Part shown: piece by piece, positions 50,130 through 59,469 of the stretch
Numbering within the stretch: position 1 is the first letter of the stretch
Layout of the letters: every line of letters begins with the position of its first letter
Source: JAIEPW01 sp964406035
GTDB taxonomy: Bacteria; Acidobacteriota; Terriglobia; Bryobacterales; Bryobacteraceae
Direction: 5' to 3'
DNA: 64,000 bases
Assembly: GCA_964406035.1 (NCBI GenBank)
Contig: CAYOQB010000001.1
Location: 1-64,000, forward strand
Notes under the pieces: generated by a model
Seen by the model: only the letters and a program-made list of their open reading frames with translations
Databases searched by the model: none
Told to the model about the DNA's origin: nothing
Position numbers and translations under genes: made by a program

Positions 50130-51941
50130 ATGCGGCTCGCCGTAGTTCTCGCCCTCCTCATTGTTTCGGCGCTCGATGCTCAGCAAGTACGTTTGACGCC
50201 CGCGCCGGGCCGTCCCCTGACGCAAATTACCGATATTCAGTCCCCGCGCGACGGCTCCGGCCGCCTGATGCTGGTCCAGATGCGAGGCCAGATCTGGATC
50301 CGGCGAAACGACGCCGTGCTCGAGACTCCGTTCCTGGACATCAGCAGCCGCACCGCACCCGGCGGAGAGCGCGGCCTGCTGGGGATGGCGTTCCCGCCCG
50401 ATTTCGCCCGCAAGCAGTATTTCTACGTCAACTACACCGACTTGCGGGGCGACACGGTGGTGAGCCGGTTCCGGGTAAGCGCGTCGAATCGCGATGCCGC
50501 CGACGCGTCCAGTGAACAAGTCCTACTCACCATCGACCAGCCGTTCGCGAATCACAACGGCGGGCAACTCCAGTTCGGCCCTGACGGCTTCCTGTACATC
50601 GGCACCGGCGACGGCGGCAGCGGCGGCGATCCGCAGAACAACGGCCAGCGTACCGACACCCTGCTGGGGAAGATGCTGCGCATTGACGTGGAAAGCGACT
50701 TGGCGCAGTATCGTGTCCCGCCCTCGAATCCGTTCGTGGGCAATGCATCCTATCGCCCGGAGATCTGGTCGACCGGTCTGCGCAATCCTTGGAGGTACGC
50801 CTTCGACCGCGCCACCGGCGACCTGTGGATCTCTGATGTCGGCCAGAATCGCGCCGAGGAAGTGAACTTCCAGCCGGCTTCCAGCCGCGGCGGCGAGAAT
50901 TACGGCTGGCGCCTGATGGAAGGCCTGCAATGCTTTGTCACCGGCTGCAACATGGCCGGCCTGACCATGCCGGTCCTCGAGTACGGCCGCGGCCTGGGAT
51001 GTTCCGTATCGGGCGGCTATGTCTACCGCGGCGCGCGTTATCCGGCTCTCCGAGGCATGTACCTGTATTCCGATTTCTGCTCCGGCCGGATCTGGGGCGT
51101 GCGCCGCGAAGGAAGCGCATGGGTGAATCGCGAGCTGCTGAATTCCGGCCGCCCCATCGCCACCTTCGGTGAAGATGAGGACGGCGAGCTGTTCACCGCC
51201 GATTATGGCAGCGGCGCGCTGTTGCGGATCGAAAGCAGTACGAGTCCGTTCTTCACCTCGGCATCGGTGGTGAACGCGGCCAGCAATCGGACGGGACTGG
51301 TGGCGGGCTCTCTGGCAACGGTGTACGCGGCGGGAGTTCGGGAAGCGTCCGGGATCGAGGGGGCGGCTTCCCTGCCCCTGCCCTCGACCCTGGGCGGCGT
51401 GCGCATCACTGTAGGAGGAGTTGCGGCGCCGGTCCTGTCCGTATCCAACAACAATGGACTCGAACAGGTGAACTTCCAGGTCCCATTTGAAGTCGCGGGC
51501 CGTGATCGTGTATCGGTGATCGTCACGCGCAATGGCGCGAGCGATCCGGTGGAGCTGCCGTTGTCGGCGGCGCAGCCTGGGGTCTTCACTTCCGACGGCG
51601 CTCGCGCCATCATCGTGGACGCGATTGAGAACCGAGTTGTCGAGGCCCTGGAGCGGGGCCGCTTCTATTACTTCTACGCGACCGGGCTCGGCGCCGTCAG
51701 CAACGCGCCCCAGACCGGGGCCGCCGCCCCGCGCAACCCGCTGGCGCAGACGCGCGCCGGCGCCCAGGTGCGCATCGGCTCGGCCATGGCCGAGGTGCAA
51801 TACTCCGGTCTCGCGCCGGACTTCGCGGGTCTGTACCAGATCAACATTCGCGTAGCCGAGAACACGCCTCCGGGCGCCGCCGATCTGGTTCTGTCCGTCG
51901 GCGGGGCCGAAAGCCCCGCCGTACGCGTCACGGTGCGCTAG
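50130..51941 (+). CDS. PQQ-dependent sugar dehydrogenase with Solibacter-type C-terminal domain
   Basis: 603 residues, signal peptide ~1-18. GSDH/YliI-like six-bladed propeller ~25-370: ANHNGGQLQFGPDGFLYIGT, GDGGSGGDPQNNGQRTDTLL, then STGLRNPWRYAFDRATGDLW and ENYGWRLMEG. Oxidises aldose sugars with PQQ in the periplasm. The last ~215 residues are a separate domain (VVNAASNRTGLVAGSLATVY, VSNNNGLEQVNFQVPFEVAG, then GLYQINIRVAENTPPGAADL) matching the TIGR03437-like Solibacter C-terminal domain, probably a sorting or adhesion module. This is among the strongest phylum markers in the window. Confidence 0.92.
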   Translation: MRLAVVLALLIVSALDAQQVRLTPAPGRPLTQITDIQSPRDGSGRLMLVQMRGQIWIRRNDAVLETPFLDISSRTAPGGERGLLGMAFPPDFARKQYFYVNYTDLRGDTVVSRFRVSASNRDAADASSEQVLLTIDQPFANHNGGQLQFGPDGFLYIGTGDGGSGGDPQNNGQRTDTLLGKMLRIDVESDLAQYRVPPSNPFVGNASYRPEIWSTGLRNPWRYAFDRATGDLWISDVGQNRAEEVNFQPASSRGGENYGWRLMEGLQCFVTGCNMAGLTMPVLEYGRGLGCSVSGGYVYRGARYPALRGMYLYSDFCSGRIWGVRREGSAWVNRELLNSGRPIATFGEDEDGELFTADYGSGALLRIESSTSPFFTSASVVNAASNRTGLVAGSLATVYAAGVREASGIEGAASLPLPSTLGGVRITVGGVAAPVLSVSNNNGLEQVNFQVPFEVAGRDRVSVIVTRNGASDPVELPLSAAQPGVFTSDGARAIIVDAIENRVVEALERGRFYYFYATGLGAVSNAPQTGAAAPRNPLAQTRAGAQVRIGSAMAEVQYSGLAPDFAGLYQINIRVAENTPPGAADLVLSVGGAESPAVRVTVR

Positions 51942-51944
51942 AAT

Positions 51945-53189
51945 TCAGCGGATTGCCCACAGGCGCGCGCTGGAGCGCAGCAGCAGCGTGGATCCGCTGA
52001 TGGCGGGCGTGGACATGCACAGCTCGCCGATCGAGTTCTTCGCCAGCAGTTCGTAGGTTTCGCCGGCGCGAACCACATAGGTCTCGCCGTCCTCGTCGAT
52101 GATATAAACGCGGCCCGCGGCAGCCACCGGCGACGCGGACACGCGCGCGCTGGACACCCGCTGCTCATAGACCAGGCTCCCGTCGGTGGCGCGGTAAACC
52201 CGCAGGATTCCGTTGTCGTTGATCGCGTACACCAGGCCCTTGTACTCGACCGGCGACGGCATGTAAGGAATCGACCGGGTCACCGACCATTCGGGCTTCA
52301 GTTCTCCTTCGCCGCCGAGCTTCACAGCGAAGAACTGGCCGTTTCCGCCGCCGCCCGAGATGATCACGCGGTCCCCGGCGATCACGGGAACCGGGATGCG
52401 ATCGTAGGGTTGCTTGACGCTGTTGTCCACGCGCCACTTCTCGCGCCCGGTGCGCGCGTCATAGGCGCGAATCCACTTCGGCGAGTTCGCCACCAGCTCG
52501 CCTCGCGGGGTGATCGCCGGCGTGGACCAACTGTAGCCTTCCGTGCGCGCAACCCGCCACGCTTGCTTGCCGGTAGCCAGCTCGTAGGCGGCGATGTAGC
52601 CGTCCTTGCGGAAGTCGCATTGAACGACGACCAGATTCTCGAAGATGACCGGCGAACTGGAGGGATCCAGGGCGTCCTTCGGGTTGGTTACGCCCAGGTC
52701 GTGCTTCCACAGGATCTTCCCGTCGCGGTCCAGGCCGACCACCACTTCGGAGCCGAGCGCCGCGACAATGTACTTGCCGTTCGTCGCGGGCGTCGCGTTG
52801 GCGTAGCTCCCTTTTGCGTGCCGCGCGGCGCGCGGAGTGGCTTCATGCAGCACCCGATCCCAGAGGATCCTGCCCGACTTCTCCTCGATCGCGAGCATCC
52901 GCCACTCGTGCGGCACCGCGTCCGAGGCAAAGACCACCTTATCGGACGCACTCAGGTCGATTTTCGAAGTTCCCTGACGGGCTACGGCCGTCAGCGCATA
53001 CACCCTGCCGCCATGCACGATGGGGCTTGCGTGCGCGAGTCCGGGAAGGTCCAGCTTCCAGCGGATGTTTCGCGATTCGCTCCAGGAAAGCGGCGGCTTG
53101 GCGGAGTCGGCGACGCCGCTGCCGTTGGGTCCTCGGAAGGAGGCCCAGCCGGAGGCCAGGGTGAGAATCAGAAAGTACAGAGTCGGCAT
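51945..53189 (-). CDS. PQQ-like beta-propeller repeat protein
   Basis: 414 residues from ATG 53189. Signal peptide (MPTLYFLILTLASGWAS) then an eight-bladed-type propeller of WRxxL repeats: RNIRWKLDLPGLAHASPIVH, SGRILWDRVLH, ATGKQAWRVARTEGYSWSTP, TGREKWRVDNSVKQPYDRIP and DGSLVYEQRVSSARVSASPV. True PQQ-binding residues are not evident, so it may be a BamB-like or a structural propeller in the periplasm. The convergent sugar dehydrogenase ends 3 bp away. The frame upstream of the ATG is shadow of the opposite gene. Confidence 0.88.
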   Translation of the reverse strand: MPTLYFLILTLASGWASFRGPNGSGVADSAKPPLSWSESRNIRWKLDLPGLAHASPIVHGGRVYALTAVARQGTSKIDLSASDKVVFASDAVPHEWRMLAIEEKSGRILWDRVLHEATPRAARHAKGSYANATPATNGKYIVAALGSEVVVGLDRDGKILWKHDLGVTNPKDALDPSSSPVIFENLVVVQCDFRKDGYIAAYELATGKQAWRVARTEGYSWSTPAITPRGELVANSPKWIRAYDARTGREKWRVDNSVKQPYDRIPVPVIAGDRVIISGGGGNGQFFAVKLGGEGELKPEWSVTRSIPYMPSPVEYKGLVYAINDNGILRVYRATDGSLVYEQRVSSARVSASPVAAAGRVYIIDEDGETYVVRAGETYELLAKNSIGELCMSTPAISGSTLLLRSSARLWAIR

Positions 53190-53369
53190 GGTGGGTAGAC
53201 GCCGGTCCGCGTGGACCGTTTTGCCCGTGGGGTGAGGCGTGCGTTTTTGGGGGCAAGCTGCCGGGAGTACATTCAGGAATCCGGCCGCGTTCGAAGCGCA
53301 TCGTAAGTAGGCCCGCGCCTGTATCGATATTGCCGGGAAACCGCTACACTGAAGAAACAAACACGATCT

Positions 53370-54458
53370 ATGGCTACCACCGTCTCCTCCGCTCTCGATC
53401 CTCAAGCAGCAAAGTCCCGGCTCGACGACTGGACCCAGGAAGTCGTCAACTGGCATTTCGACCCGGAACACGGGACGCCTTTCTGGATCGAGTACGCCCG
53501 CAAGCTGGGCTTCGATCCCCGCAAGAAGATCCAGAAGTACGAAGATCTCGACATCCTGGGACCGTTCCAGGATGACTGGCTGCGTGGCGGCCCGGTGCGG
53601 CGCTGGGTGCCGAAGGCTTACGCCCATAAGCCGATTTACGTGTTCGAGACCGGAGGGTCCACCGGCGTTCCCAAGTCGCGCGTGGTGATGGACGACTTCC
53701 GGATCGATTACGAGGAGTTCTCCAAGACTCTGCCGGACAAATATTTCCCCAAGGGAAGCGACTGGCTGATGCTCGGACCCAGCGGTCCGCGCCGCCTGCG
53801 CCTGGCCGTCGAACATCTGGCGCAGCATCGCGGCGGGATCTCCTTCTGCATCGACCTGGATCCCCGCTGGGTGATCAAGCTCATCAAGCAGGGCCGCCCC
53901 GATGAAGCGGACCGCTACAAGCAGCACTGCATCGACCAGGCGCTGACCGTTCTCCGCGCCAACGAGATCAAGTGCATGTTCGCCACCCCGAAGCTGCTCG
54001 AAGCCTTGTGCGAGAAGGTGGACCTGCGCAAGTACGGGATCACCGGAGTATTTTGCGGCGGCACGGAGATGACGCCCCAGTTCCACCGCTTCGCGGTCGA
54101 GGAACTGCTGGGACCGGATATCTACTTCGCGCCCACTTACGGCAACACGCTGATGGGCTTGGCCACCCACAAGCTCCCGTTCGACCCCGCGGACAATTGG
54201 GCCATCATCTACTACCCGCCGTCGCCGCGGGCGATGATCGAGGTAGTCGGCTTCGAAGATGCGTCCCAGGTAGTCGGCTACGGACAGACCGGGCGGGTCC
54301 GGCTGACCACGCTGACCAAGGAGTTTTTCGTGCCCCGCTTCCTGGAGCGCGACGAGTGTGAACGCGAGAAGCCCTGCCAAGCCTATCCCTGGGATGGGGT
54401 GCGCAACGTGCGGCCGTTCCGCGGCTTCGGGACCTCGGTGGTGGAAGGCGTTTACTAG
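53370..54458 (+). CDS. ANL-superfamily adenylate-forming enzyme (PaaK/EhpF-like)
   Basis: 362 residues, shorter than phenylacetate-CoA ligase (~430). Nucleotide P-loop PIYVFETGGSTGVPKSRVVM (~88-107), helical LGPSGPRRLRLAVEHLAQHR, FCGGTEMTPQFHRFAVEELL and APTYGNTLMGLATHKL. It lacks the C-terminal ~110-residue lid domain, resembling phenazine-locus EhpF-type proteins. A substrate cannot be given. Alone on the strand between convergent and divergent neighbours, so there is no pathway clue. The last third is Cys/Glu-rich (RDECEREKPCQAYPWDGVRN). Confidence 0.85.
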   Translation: MATTVSSALDPQAAKSRLDDWTQEVVNWHFDPEHGTPFWIEYARKLGFDPRKKIQKYEDLDILGPFQDDWLRGGPVRRWVPKAYAHKPIYVFETGGSTGVPKSRVVMDDFRIDYEEFSKTLPDKYFPKGSDWLMLGPSGPRRLRLAVEHLAQHRGGISFCIDLDPRWVIKLIKQGRPDEADRYKQHCIDQALTVLRANEIKCMFATPKLLEALCEKVDLRKYGITGVFCGGTEMTPQFHRFAVEELLGPDIYFAPTYGNTLMGLATHKLPFDPADNWAIIYYPPSPRAMIEVVGFEDASQVVGYGQTGRVRLTTLTKEFFVPRFLERDECEREKPCQAYPWDGVRNVRPFRGFGTSVVEGVY

Positions 54459-54505
54459 CCGCCCGCCCCTCCAATTTACCGCCCGGCCCGCCGATATGTA
54501 GTTCT

Positions 54506-57040
54506 GTGAGCCTGCACGGCTGGATTCCGCCTGCCCGGTCCCGCTGGCCTTCCTGGCTGCGGAAAGCGGTCCTTCGAAATCGCAACCTGATGACCGCGGT
54601 CGCGCTGCTCACCGGCGCGGCGCTGGCAATCCTGGGCGGCTGGTGGACCCGCGAGTCCTACCAGCGCACCGCCGTGGCGCAATATCAGGCGGCGGCGGAA
54701 AACCGTATTTCCGCGATTCACCGCGAAATCATCGGCATTCCCCTGGTTCTCAGCGGACTGCGCGAGGTCTTCGCGCTGGACGGCGCCGGACGAGGCGCCG
54801 AGTTCGAACGTTTCGGACGCGGCATGTCCGGCGCCCTGCCCTCCCATCTGGGATTGTACTGGCTGGCCCCCGCCGGTAGTGACGGCTGGGCGGTAATGCG
54901 GCGCAGTTGTCCGGACGCGCCGTGTGTCTGGAGTCTGCGGTCGGAACCCGCCGCGATTCCGGCGATTGCCCGCGCCCTGGAGGACGCCCGGATCAGCCGG
55001 CAGCTTCGCTTATCGGCACGCTTCGCCATCGGCTCCCGGCACCACGTCGCCATGGTGGAGCCGGTCTTCCGGGAAGGCTCGCCCCAACCCAGCGGTTTTC
55101 TGCTGGCGCTTCTGAGTCCTGATTTCCTGGTGGAGAGCGCACTTGGCTACCTCCGGCCGTCCGGGGTGGAAGTTTATCTCTACGATGTATCGAACCGCCC
55201 GCCCGAGTTCCTGTATCATCACCGCTCACGCGCCGGCCGCGGCCACGCCGCCCCCCGGAACGTGGACCCGGAGAGCGGTTCCTTGGTGGCCCCTCACGCC
55301 CATTCCGGCGAGTTCGACCTCGGCGGGCGGAGATGGTCGGTCCGCTGCCTGCCCGCTCCCGGCGTGCTCGACCGCGAACTGCCGCAGCCCTGGCTGGTCC
55401 TGCTGGGAGGCCTGCTGCTTTCCTGCGCCGGCGCTTTCGCCTTCCACGCCCAGGTCCGCCGCATCGCCGGGTTCGAGAAACAGGTGGAGGAACGGACCCG
55501 CGAGCTCTCCCTGATGAACCGGGAACTGGCAGTGGCCCGCGACGCGGCGGTGGAAGCCTCGCGTGTGAAATCCAGTTTTCTGGCGAACATCAGCCACGAG
55601 GTCCGCACGCCGCTGAACGGCATCGTCGGCATGACGACATTCCTGCTCGATTCGCCGCTCACGCCCGAGCAAAAAGAGAATGCCAGCGTGGTCATGGAGT
55701 GCTCGCGATCGCTGCTCGCGCTGATGAACGACCTGCTGGATCTGACCAAGATCGAAGCCGGGCGCATGGACGTTGCCAGCGAACCGTTCGATCTCGTGGA
55801 ACTGGTGGAGCGCACCGCCGACATGGTCGCAGACAATGCCCGCGCCAAGCGCCTGCGGCTGGACCTCGAGTTCGCGCCGGAGGTTCCCGCCTGGGTGCGG
55901 GGCGATCCCGCGCGAGTGCGGCAGGTGCTTCTGAACCTGGCCGCGAACGCCGTGAAGTTCACCGACGCGGGCTTCGTTTGCATTCGCGTCGAGCAGGTTG
56001 AGCCAGAACGCATCCGCGTCTCCGTGGAGGACTCCGGAATCGGCATCGACGGAGCCCGGCAGCAGGACGTCTTCCGCCGCTTCACACAGGTGGACAGCTC
56101 CCCCACCCGCCGCCATGGCGGCGCGGGTCTGGGACTCGCCATCGCCCGCCAACTGGTCGAACTCATGTCCGGCGAAATCGGCGTCCGCAGCAGTCTCGGA
56201 GGCGGCGCTACCTTCTGGTTTACGCTGCCCCTCCCCGCCGCTCCCGCCGAATCGGGCACGGATCCGGGAACGCCAGCCGGCGAGATCCTGCTGGCCACGG
56301 CCGAGCCCGCCACAGCCAGGCTTCTGCGCTACCACGCTGCCGCGGCCGGCATCACCATCCACGAGCTCACCAATCCCTGGACCTGGAAGCAGGAAGCGAC
56401 CGTTCCGGCGCGGACCTGGCTGGCCGTCGTGGTCGACGAGAGCTTCACCCCCGTCCCCTGCCCCGGCATCAACGTGATCGGCCTGGGGTGCGGACGCGGC
56501 GGCGGCGTTGAGTGGCTGCGCAAGCCGGTGCACCGCGCCGCCTTCCTGGCGAGCCTCCGCGCAGCTCCACCGCGAACGGCTTGCGCCCCGGCCGCCGGCG
56601 CACCCCCGCACGGGGAGTCCCTGCGCGTGCTGCTGGCCGAGGACAACGCCGTCAACCAGCATGTAGCCGTGCGCATGCTGCAGAAACTGAACTGCGCCGT
56701 CAGCGTCGCATCGAGCGGCCTGGAGGCCGTCGAACGCTATCGCGAACTGCGGCCCGATCTCGTATTCATGGACTGCCAGATGCCGCGGATGGACGGTTTC
56801 GAAGCCACCGGAGCCATTCGCGCGCTCGAAACCGGAGGCCGCCGTACGCCCATCATCGCGCTGACCGCCAACGTGATGGCCGGCGACCGCGATCGCTGCC
56901 TCGCCGCCGGCATGGATGGTTACCTGGGCAAGCCCCTCGATCTAAACGCCCTCGCCGAGGCCCTTCGAGTCTGGTCCCCGGCTAAGCCTTCCCCGCTTCA
57001 GCCGGAACCCGGCGCAGCCGGTACACCAGCGCCCCGGTGA
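54506..57040 (+). CDS. Hybrid sensor histidine kinase (CHASE - HisKA - HATPase - pseudo-REC - REC)
   Basis: 844 residues from GTG 54506. TM1 ~29-48; CHASE-like extracytoplasmic sensor ~50-290 (AAAENRISAIHREIIGIPLV); TM2 ~297-318; a coiled coil; HisKA with FLANISHEVRTPLNGIVGMT (phospho-His ~368); HATPase with NLAANAVKFTDAG, VEDSGIGIDG and HGGAGLGLAIARQLVEL; a degenerate receiver ~590-690 (GEILLATAEPATARLLRYHA) lacking the phospho-Asp; and a full receiver ~705-825 (VLLAEDNAVNQHVAVRMLQK, FMDCQMPRMDGFEATGAIRA with phospho-Asp, KPLDLNALAEAL). The signal is unknown. The last 59 bp overlap the convergent permease gene. Confidence 0.93.
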   Translation: MSLHGWIPPARSRWPSWLRKAVLRNRNLMTAVALLTGAALAILGGWWTRESYQRTAVAQYQAAAENRISAIHREIIGIPLVLSGLREVFALDGAGRGAEFERFGRGMSGALPSHLGLYWLAPAGSDGWAVMRRSCPDAPCVWSLRSEPAAIPAIARALEDARISRQLRLSARFAIGSRHHVAMVEPVFREGSPQPSGFLLALLSPDFLVESALGYLRPSGVEVYLYDVSNRPPEFLYHHRSRAGRGHAAPRNVDPESGSLVAPHAHSGEFDLGGRRWSVRCLPAPGVLDRELPQPWLVLLGGLLLSCAGAFAFHAQVRRIAGFEKQVEERTRELSLMNRELAVARDAAVEASRVKSSFLANISHEVRTPLNGIVGMTTFLLDSPLTPEQKENASVVMECSRSLLALMNDLLDLTKIEAGRMDVASEPFDLVELVERTADMVADNARAKRLRLDLEFAPEVPAWVRGDPARVRQVLLNLAANAVKFTDAGFVCIRVEQVEPERIRVSVEDSGIGIDGARQQDVFRRFTQVDSSPTRRHGGAGLGLAIARQLVELMSGEIGVRSSLGGGATFWFTLPLPAAPAESGTDPGTPAGEILLATAEPATARLLRYHAAAAGITIHELTNPWTWKQEATVPARTWLAVVVDESFTPVPCPGINVIGLGCGRGGGVEWLRKPVHRAAFLASLRAAPPRTACAPAAGAPPHGESLRVLLAEDNAVNQHVAVRMLQKLNCAVSVASSGLEAVERYRELRPDLVFMDCQMPRMDGFEATGAIRALETGGRRTPIIALTANVMAGDRDRCLAAGMDGYLGKPLDLNALAEALRVWSPAKPSPLQPEPGAAGTPAPR

Positions 57041-58367
57041 GAATCGTCACCACCGAAACCGCCGAGATCGCCGGACGCTTTTCAAAGCCCTGCACGATCA
57101 TCCAGGTCCCGACCAGCAGGAAAATCGCCGGCATCAGCGGCCAGGCGAAGCTCACCACGCGCAGCTTCATCCACCCCTCGCGCTTGCGAAACCGGAACAG
57201 CGAGGCCACCGACATTACGGCGAAGAAGTTCAGCGTAAAGCCGATGTACACCACCAGTTGCGGGAACGGCGTCACGGTCAGCAACATGGTGCAGACGCCC
57301 TGCGCCAGAATCGCGTACACCGGCGTGTGCCAGCGCGGATGCACCGTCGCGGCAGACTTCAGAAATGCCCCGTTGTTGGCCATGGCGTAATAAACGCGAG
57401 GCCCGATGGTCACCATCGCGTTCACCGTGGACATCAGCGACACCGCCATCAGCGCGGCGAACACGCCCCCCACTTGGCTGCCAAACAGGTTGCCCGCCGC
57501 CAGCGATCCCACCGCCACCACGCCCTTCATCTGCTCCGGCCGCACCGCGTAGATGAACAGCGTGTTCAGCAGCAGGTACAGCGCGGCGACAATCGATGTC
57601 CCCAGCAGCAAGGCCAGCGGCAGCGTGCGCGCCGGCTGCTTCAGTTCCTCGGCCACATAGGTCGCCGCGTTCCATCCGGAATAAGCAACGTAGATCCAGA
57701 ACAGGCTGATGGCGAACTGCGCCGGCACCGGCGTTTGCGTCCAGCGCGCGGCCGGCTGGGAGAAGTGGTTCCAGTCTCCCGCGCCGAACGCGAAGCCAAG
57801 CACAACGAACCCCGCCAGCACGGTGACCTTCAGCAGCGTCAGCGCGTTTTGCACGCGCGCCGTGCGCTGCACGCCCACGCAATTCAACAGCGTGAACATC
57901 GCCACCAGCGTGCAAGCCGCCAGTTGCGCGCCTCCGAACCGGAAGGTCCAATCGCCCGATCCCGCGAATGCGTGCGCGTTTTCCTGTTTCAGCGCCGGAA
58001 AGAAGTAGCCGAGATAATCGGAGAACGCCAACGCCGCGGCCGCGATCGGCGCCGAAAAGCCGGCGAAAAACGACACCCAGCCGCTCATGAAGCCCCACGT
58101 GGGACCATAGGCTCGGGTCAGGTAGATATATTCACCACCCGAACTAGGCAGGTTGATCCCGAGCTCGGAATAACAGAACGCGCCGATGAGCGCGCACAGC
58201 GCCCCGACCACCCAGATCAGCAGAATCAGCGGCGGCGAGCCCAGATCCCCGGCCAGGAACCCGGTGGTGGTAAAGATCCCGGTGCCCACCATGTTGGACA
58301 CCACCAGCGCCGTCGCACTGGCAAGGCCAATCTGGCGCAGAAGAACCGGTTTAGCTAGAGTTGCCAT
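56982..58367 (-). CDS. APC-superfamily amino-acid/polyamine permease
   Basis: 461 residues, 12 predicted transmembrane helices, cytoplasmic membrane. Opening GLASATALVVSNMVGTGIFT contains the APC unwound TM1 motif (GxGIF). Further on: GGEYIYLTRAYGPTWGFMSG, then WIYVAYSGWNAATYVAEELK (TM6 motif) and ARTLPLALLLGTSIVAALYL. Substrate undetermined; the nearest look is LAT/SteT-like exchangers. Follows the SDR gene by 3 bp on the same strand, so the two form an operon. Its 3' end overlaps the histidine kinase gene by 59 bp. Confidence 0.94.
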   Translation of the reverse strand: MATLAKPVLLRQIGLASATALVVSNMVGTGIFTTTGFLAGDLGSPPLILLIWVVGALCALIGAFCYSELGINLPSSGGEYIYLTRAYGPTWGFMSGWVSFFAGFSAPIAAAALAFSDYLGYFFPALKQENAHAFAGSGDWTFRFGGAQLAACTLVAMFTLLNCVGVQRTARVQNALTLLKVTVLAGFVVLGFAFGAGDWNHFSQPAARWTQTPVPAQFAISLFWIYVAYSGWNAATYVAEELKQPARTLPLALLLGTSIVAALYLLLNTLFIYAVRPEQMKGVVAVGSLAAGNLFGSQVGGVFAALMAVSLMSTVNAMVTIGPRVYYAMANNGAFLKSAATVHPRWHTPVYAILAQGVCTMLLTVTPFPQLVVYIGFTLNFFAVMSVASLFRFRKREGWMKLRVVSFAWPLMPAIFLLVGTWMIVQGFEKRPAISAVSVVTILTGALVYRLRRVPAEAGKA

Positions 58368-58370
58368 CGT

Positions 58371-59192
58371 TTACCGCTTGGAATGCTCCGCCGCGGTCGC
58401 CATGTGCCCGCTGGAGCGGCTCAGCGAACTGCCGCCGTCGCATACGAACGTTCCGCCGGTGATATACCCGGCCGCGCCGGAGCTCAGAAACAACGCCAGA
58501 TCCGCGAGTTCGTCCTTGGTTCCATACCGCCGCAGCGGGATGTTACCGGTCAACTGCTCGCGAGCCTCGGCGGTGGGCGTCAGGCGCGACATCCCCTCCG
58601 TATCCGCCGTCGGCCCCGGGGTCAGGATGTTGCAGCGAACGCCCGCCGGACCCCATTCGATGGCCAGCGTCTTGATCAGCAGGTCAATGCCCGCCTTGCC
58701 CGCGCAGACATGCGCCTGATACGGGATCGGCTGCCAGGCATGGCTGGCCGAGATCGCGATCACCGACGCTCCCGGCTTGCGCAGGAAGTCGTAGCTCGCG
58801 CGGCAGGCATGAAAGGTGCCCAGCAGGTCAATGTCGATCACCGCCTTAAACGCGTTCGCCGACATATCCAGGACGGCTGCCGGGAAATTGCCCGCCGCTC
58901 CGGCCACCAGGATATCGATGTCCCCCCACGCGTCGTGAGTGGCCTGGAACGCCGCGCGCACCGCGTCGTAGTCGCGCACGTCCGCGGCGTGGGTCAGCAC
59001 CTGGACCCCGCTGCCGGAAATCGCTGCCGAAGCGGCGGCAAGCTTGTCCGGCTTGCGTCCCAGGATGGCGACGTTCGCCCCGTGTTCGGCAAACCGCTCC
59101 GCCATGCGCAACCCGATGCCCGAAGATCCGCCGGTAACGAAAGCGACTTTCCCCCGCAGCAGGCCTTCACGAAAAATCGATGACATAAACAA
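58371..59192 (-). CDS. SDR oxidoreductase, 2,4-dienoyl-CoA reductase-like
   Basis: 273 residues. NAD(P)-binding VAFVTGGSSGIGLRMAERFA, VAGAAGNFPAAVLDMSANAF (AAG replaces NNAG), ISASHAWQPIPYQAHVCAGK (Ser, Tyr, Lys) and LAIEWGPAGVRCNILTPGPT. This combination is typical of the peroxisomal/bacterial DECR branch acting on unsaturated fatty acyl-CoA. C-terminal ITGGTFVCDGGSSLS. Upstream gene of a two-gene unit with the APC permease. DECR-like is the best but not exclusive call. Confidence 0.9.
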   Translation of the reverse strand: MFMSSIFREGLLRGKVAFVTGGSSGIGLRMAERFAEHGANVAILGRKPDKLAAASAAISGSGVQVLTHAADVRDYDAVRAAFQATHDAWGDIDILVAGAAGNFPAAVLDMSANAFKAVIDIDLLGTFHACRASYDFLRKPGASVIAISASHAWQPIPYQAHVCAGKAGIDLLIKTLAIEWGPAGVRCNILTPGPTADTEGMSRLTPTAEAREQLTGNIPLRRYGTKDELADLALFLSSGAAGYITGGTFVCDGGSSLSRSSGHMATAAEHSKR

Positions 59193-59260
59193 ACAGCATA
59201 CTGGACGCGGCGGTCCGCGGGAGCGCTAATGAAGACGATGCCAGCGGACGATCGGAACTC

Positions 59261-59458
59261 ATGAACGCGGCTCAAGCCTTCATCGCCGTCGTGATGACCC
59301 TGCTCGCCTGGGCCGTGTTCCGCCTGATGCGCAACCCGGAAACGCGTCGGCCGCAATTTCAGCAATGGCCGGTGGCGTCGCGGCGGGCGTCGCTGTTGGG
59401 CGCGGCCGCGATCCTGTTGCTGGGGGTTCTGTTCGTCTGGTTTCAAGGCATGGACTGA
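59261..59458 (+). CDS. Small two-helix membrane protein
   Basis: 65 residues with two hydrophobic helices (~4-20, AQAFIAVVMTLLAWAVFRLM, and ~44-60, SLLGAAAILLLGVLFVWFQG) joined by a basic loop. No family identified. The ATG at 59261 has only a weak ribosome site. It is divergent from the SDR gene and convergent with the ABM protein. Supported by the membrane-helix pattern and codon composition only. Confidence 0.6.
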   Translation: MNAAQAFIAVVMTLLAWAVFRLMRNPETRRPQFQQWPVASRRASLLGAAAILLLGVLFVWFQGMD

Positions 59459-59469
59459 GGCGGCGCCGC

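Noticed and set aside
51945..54380. An 811-codon minus-strand frame
   Set aside because: Only the part from 53189 encodes the propeller; the rest is antisense to the ANL enzyme gene.
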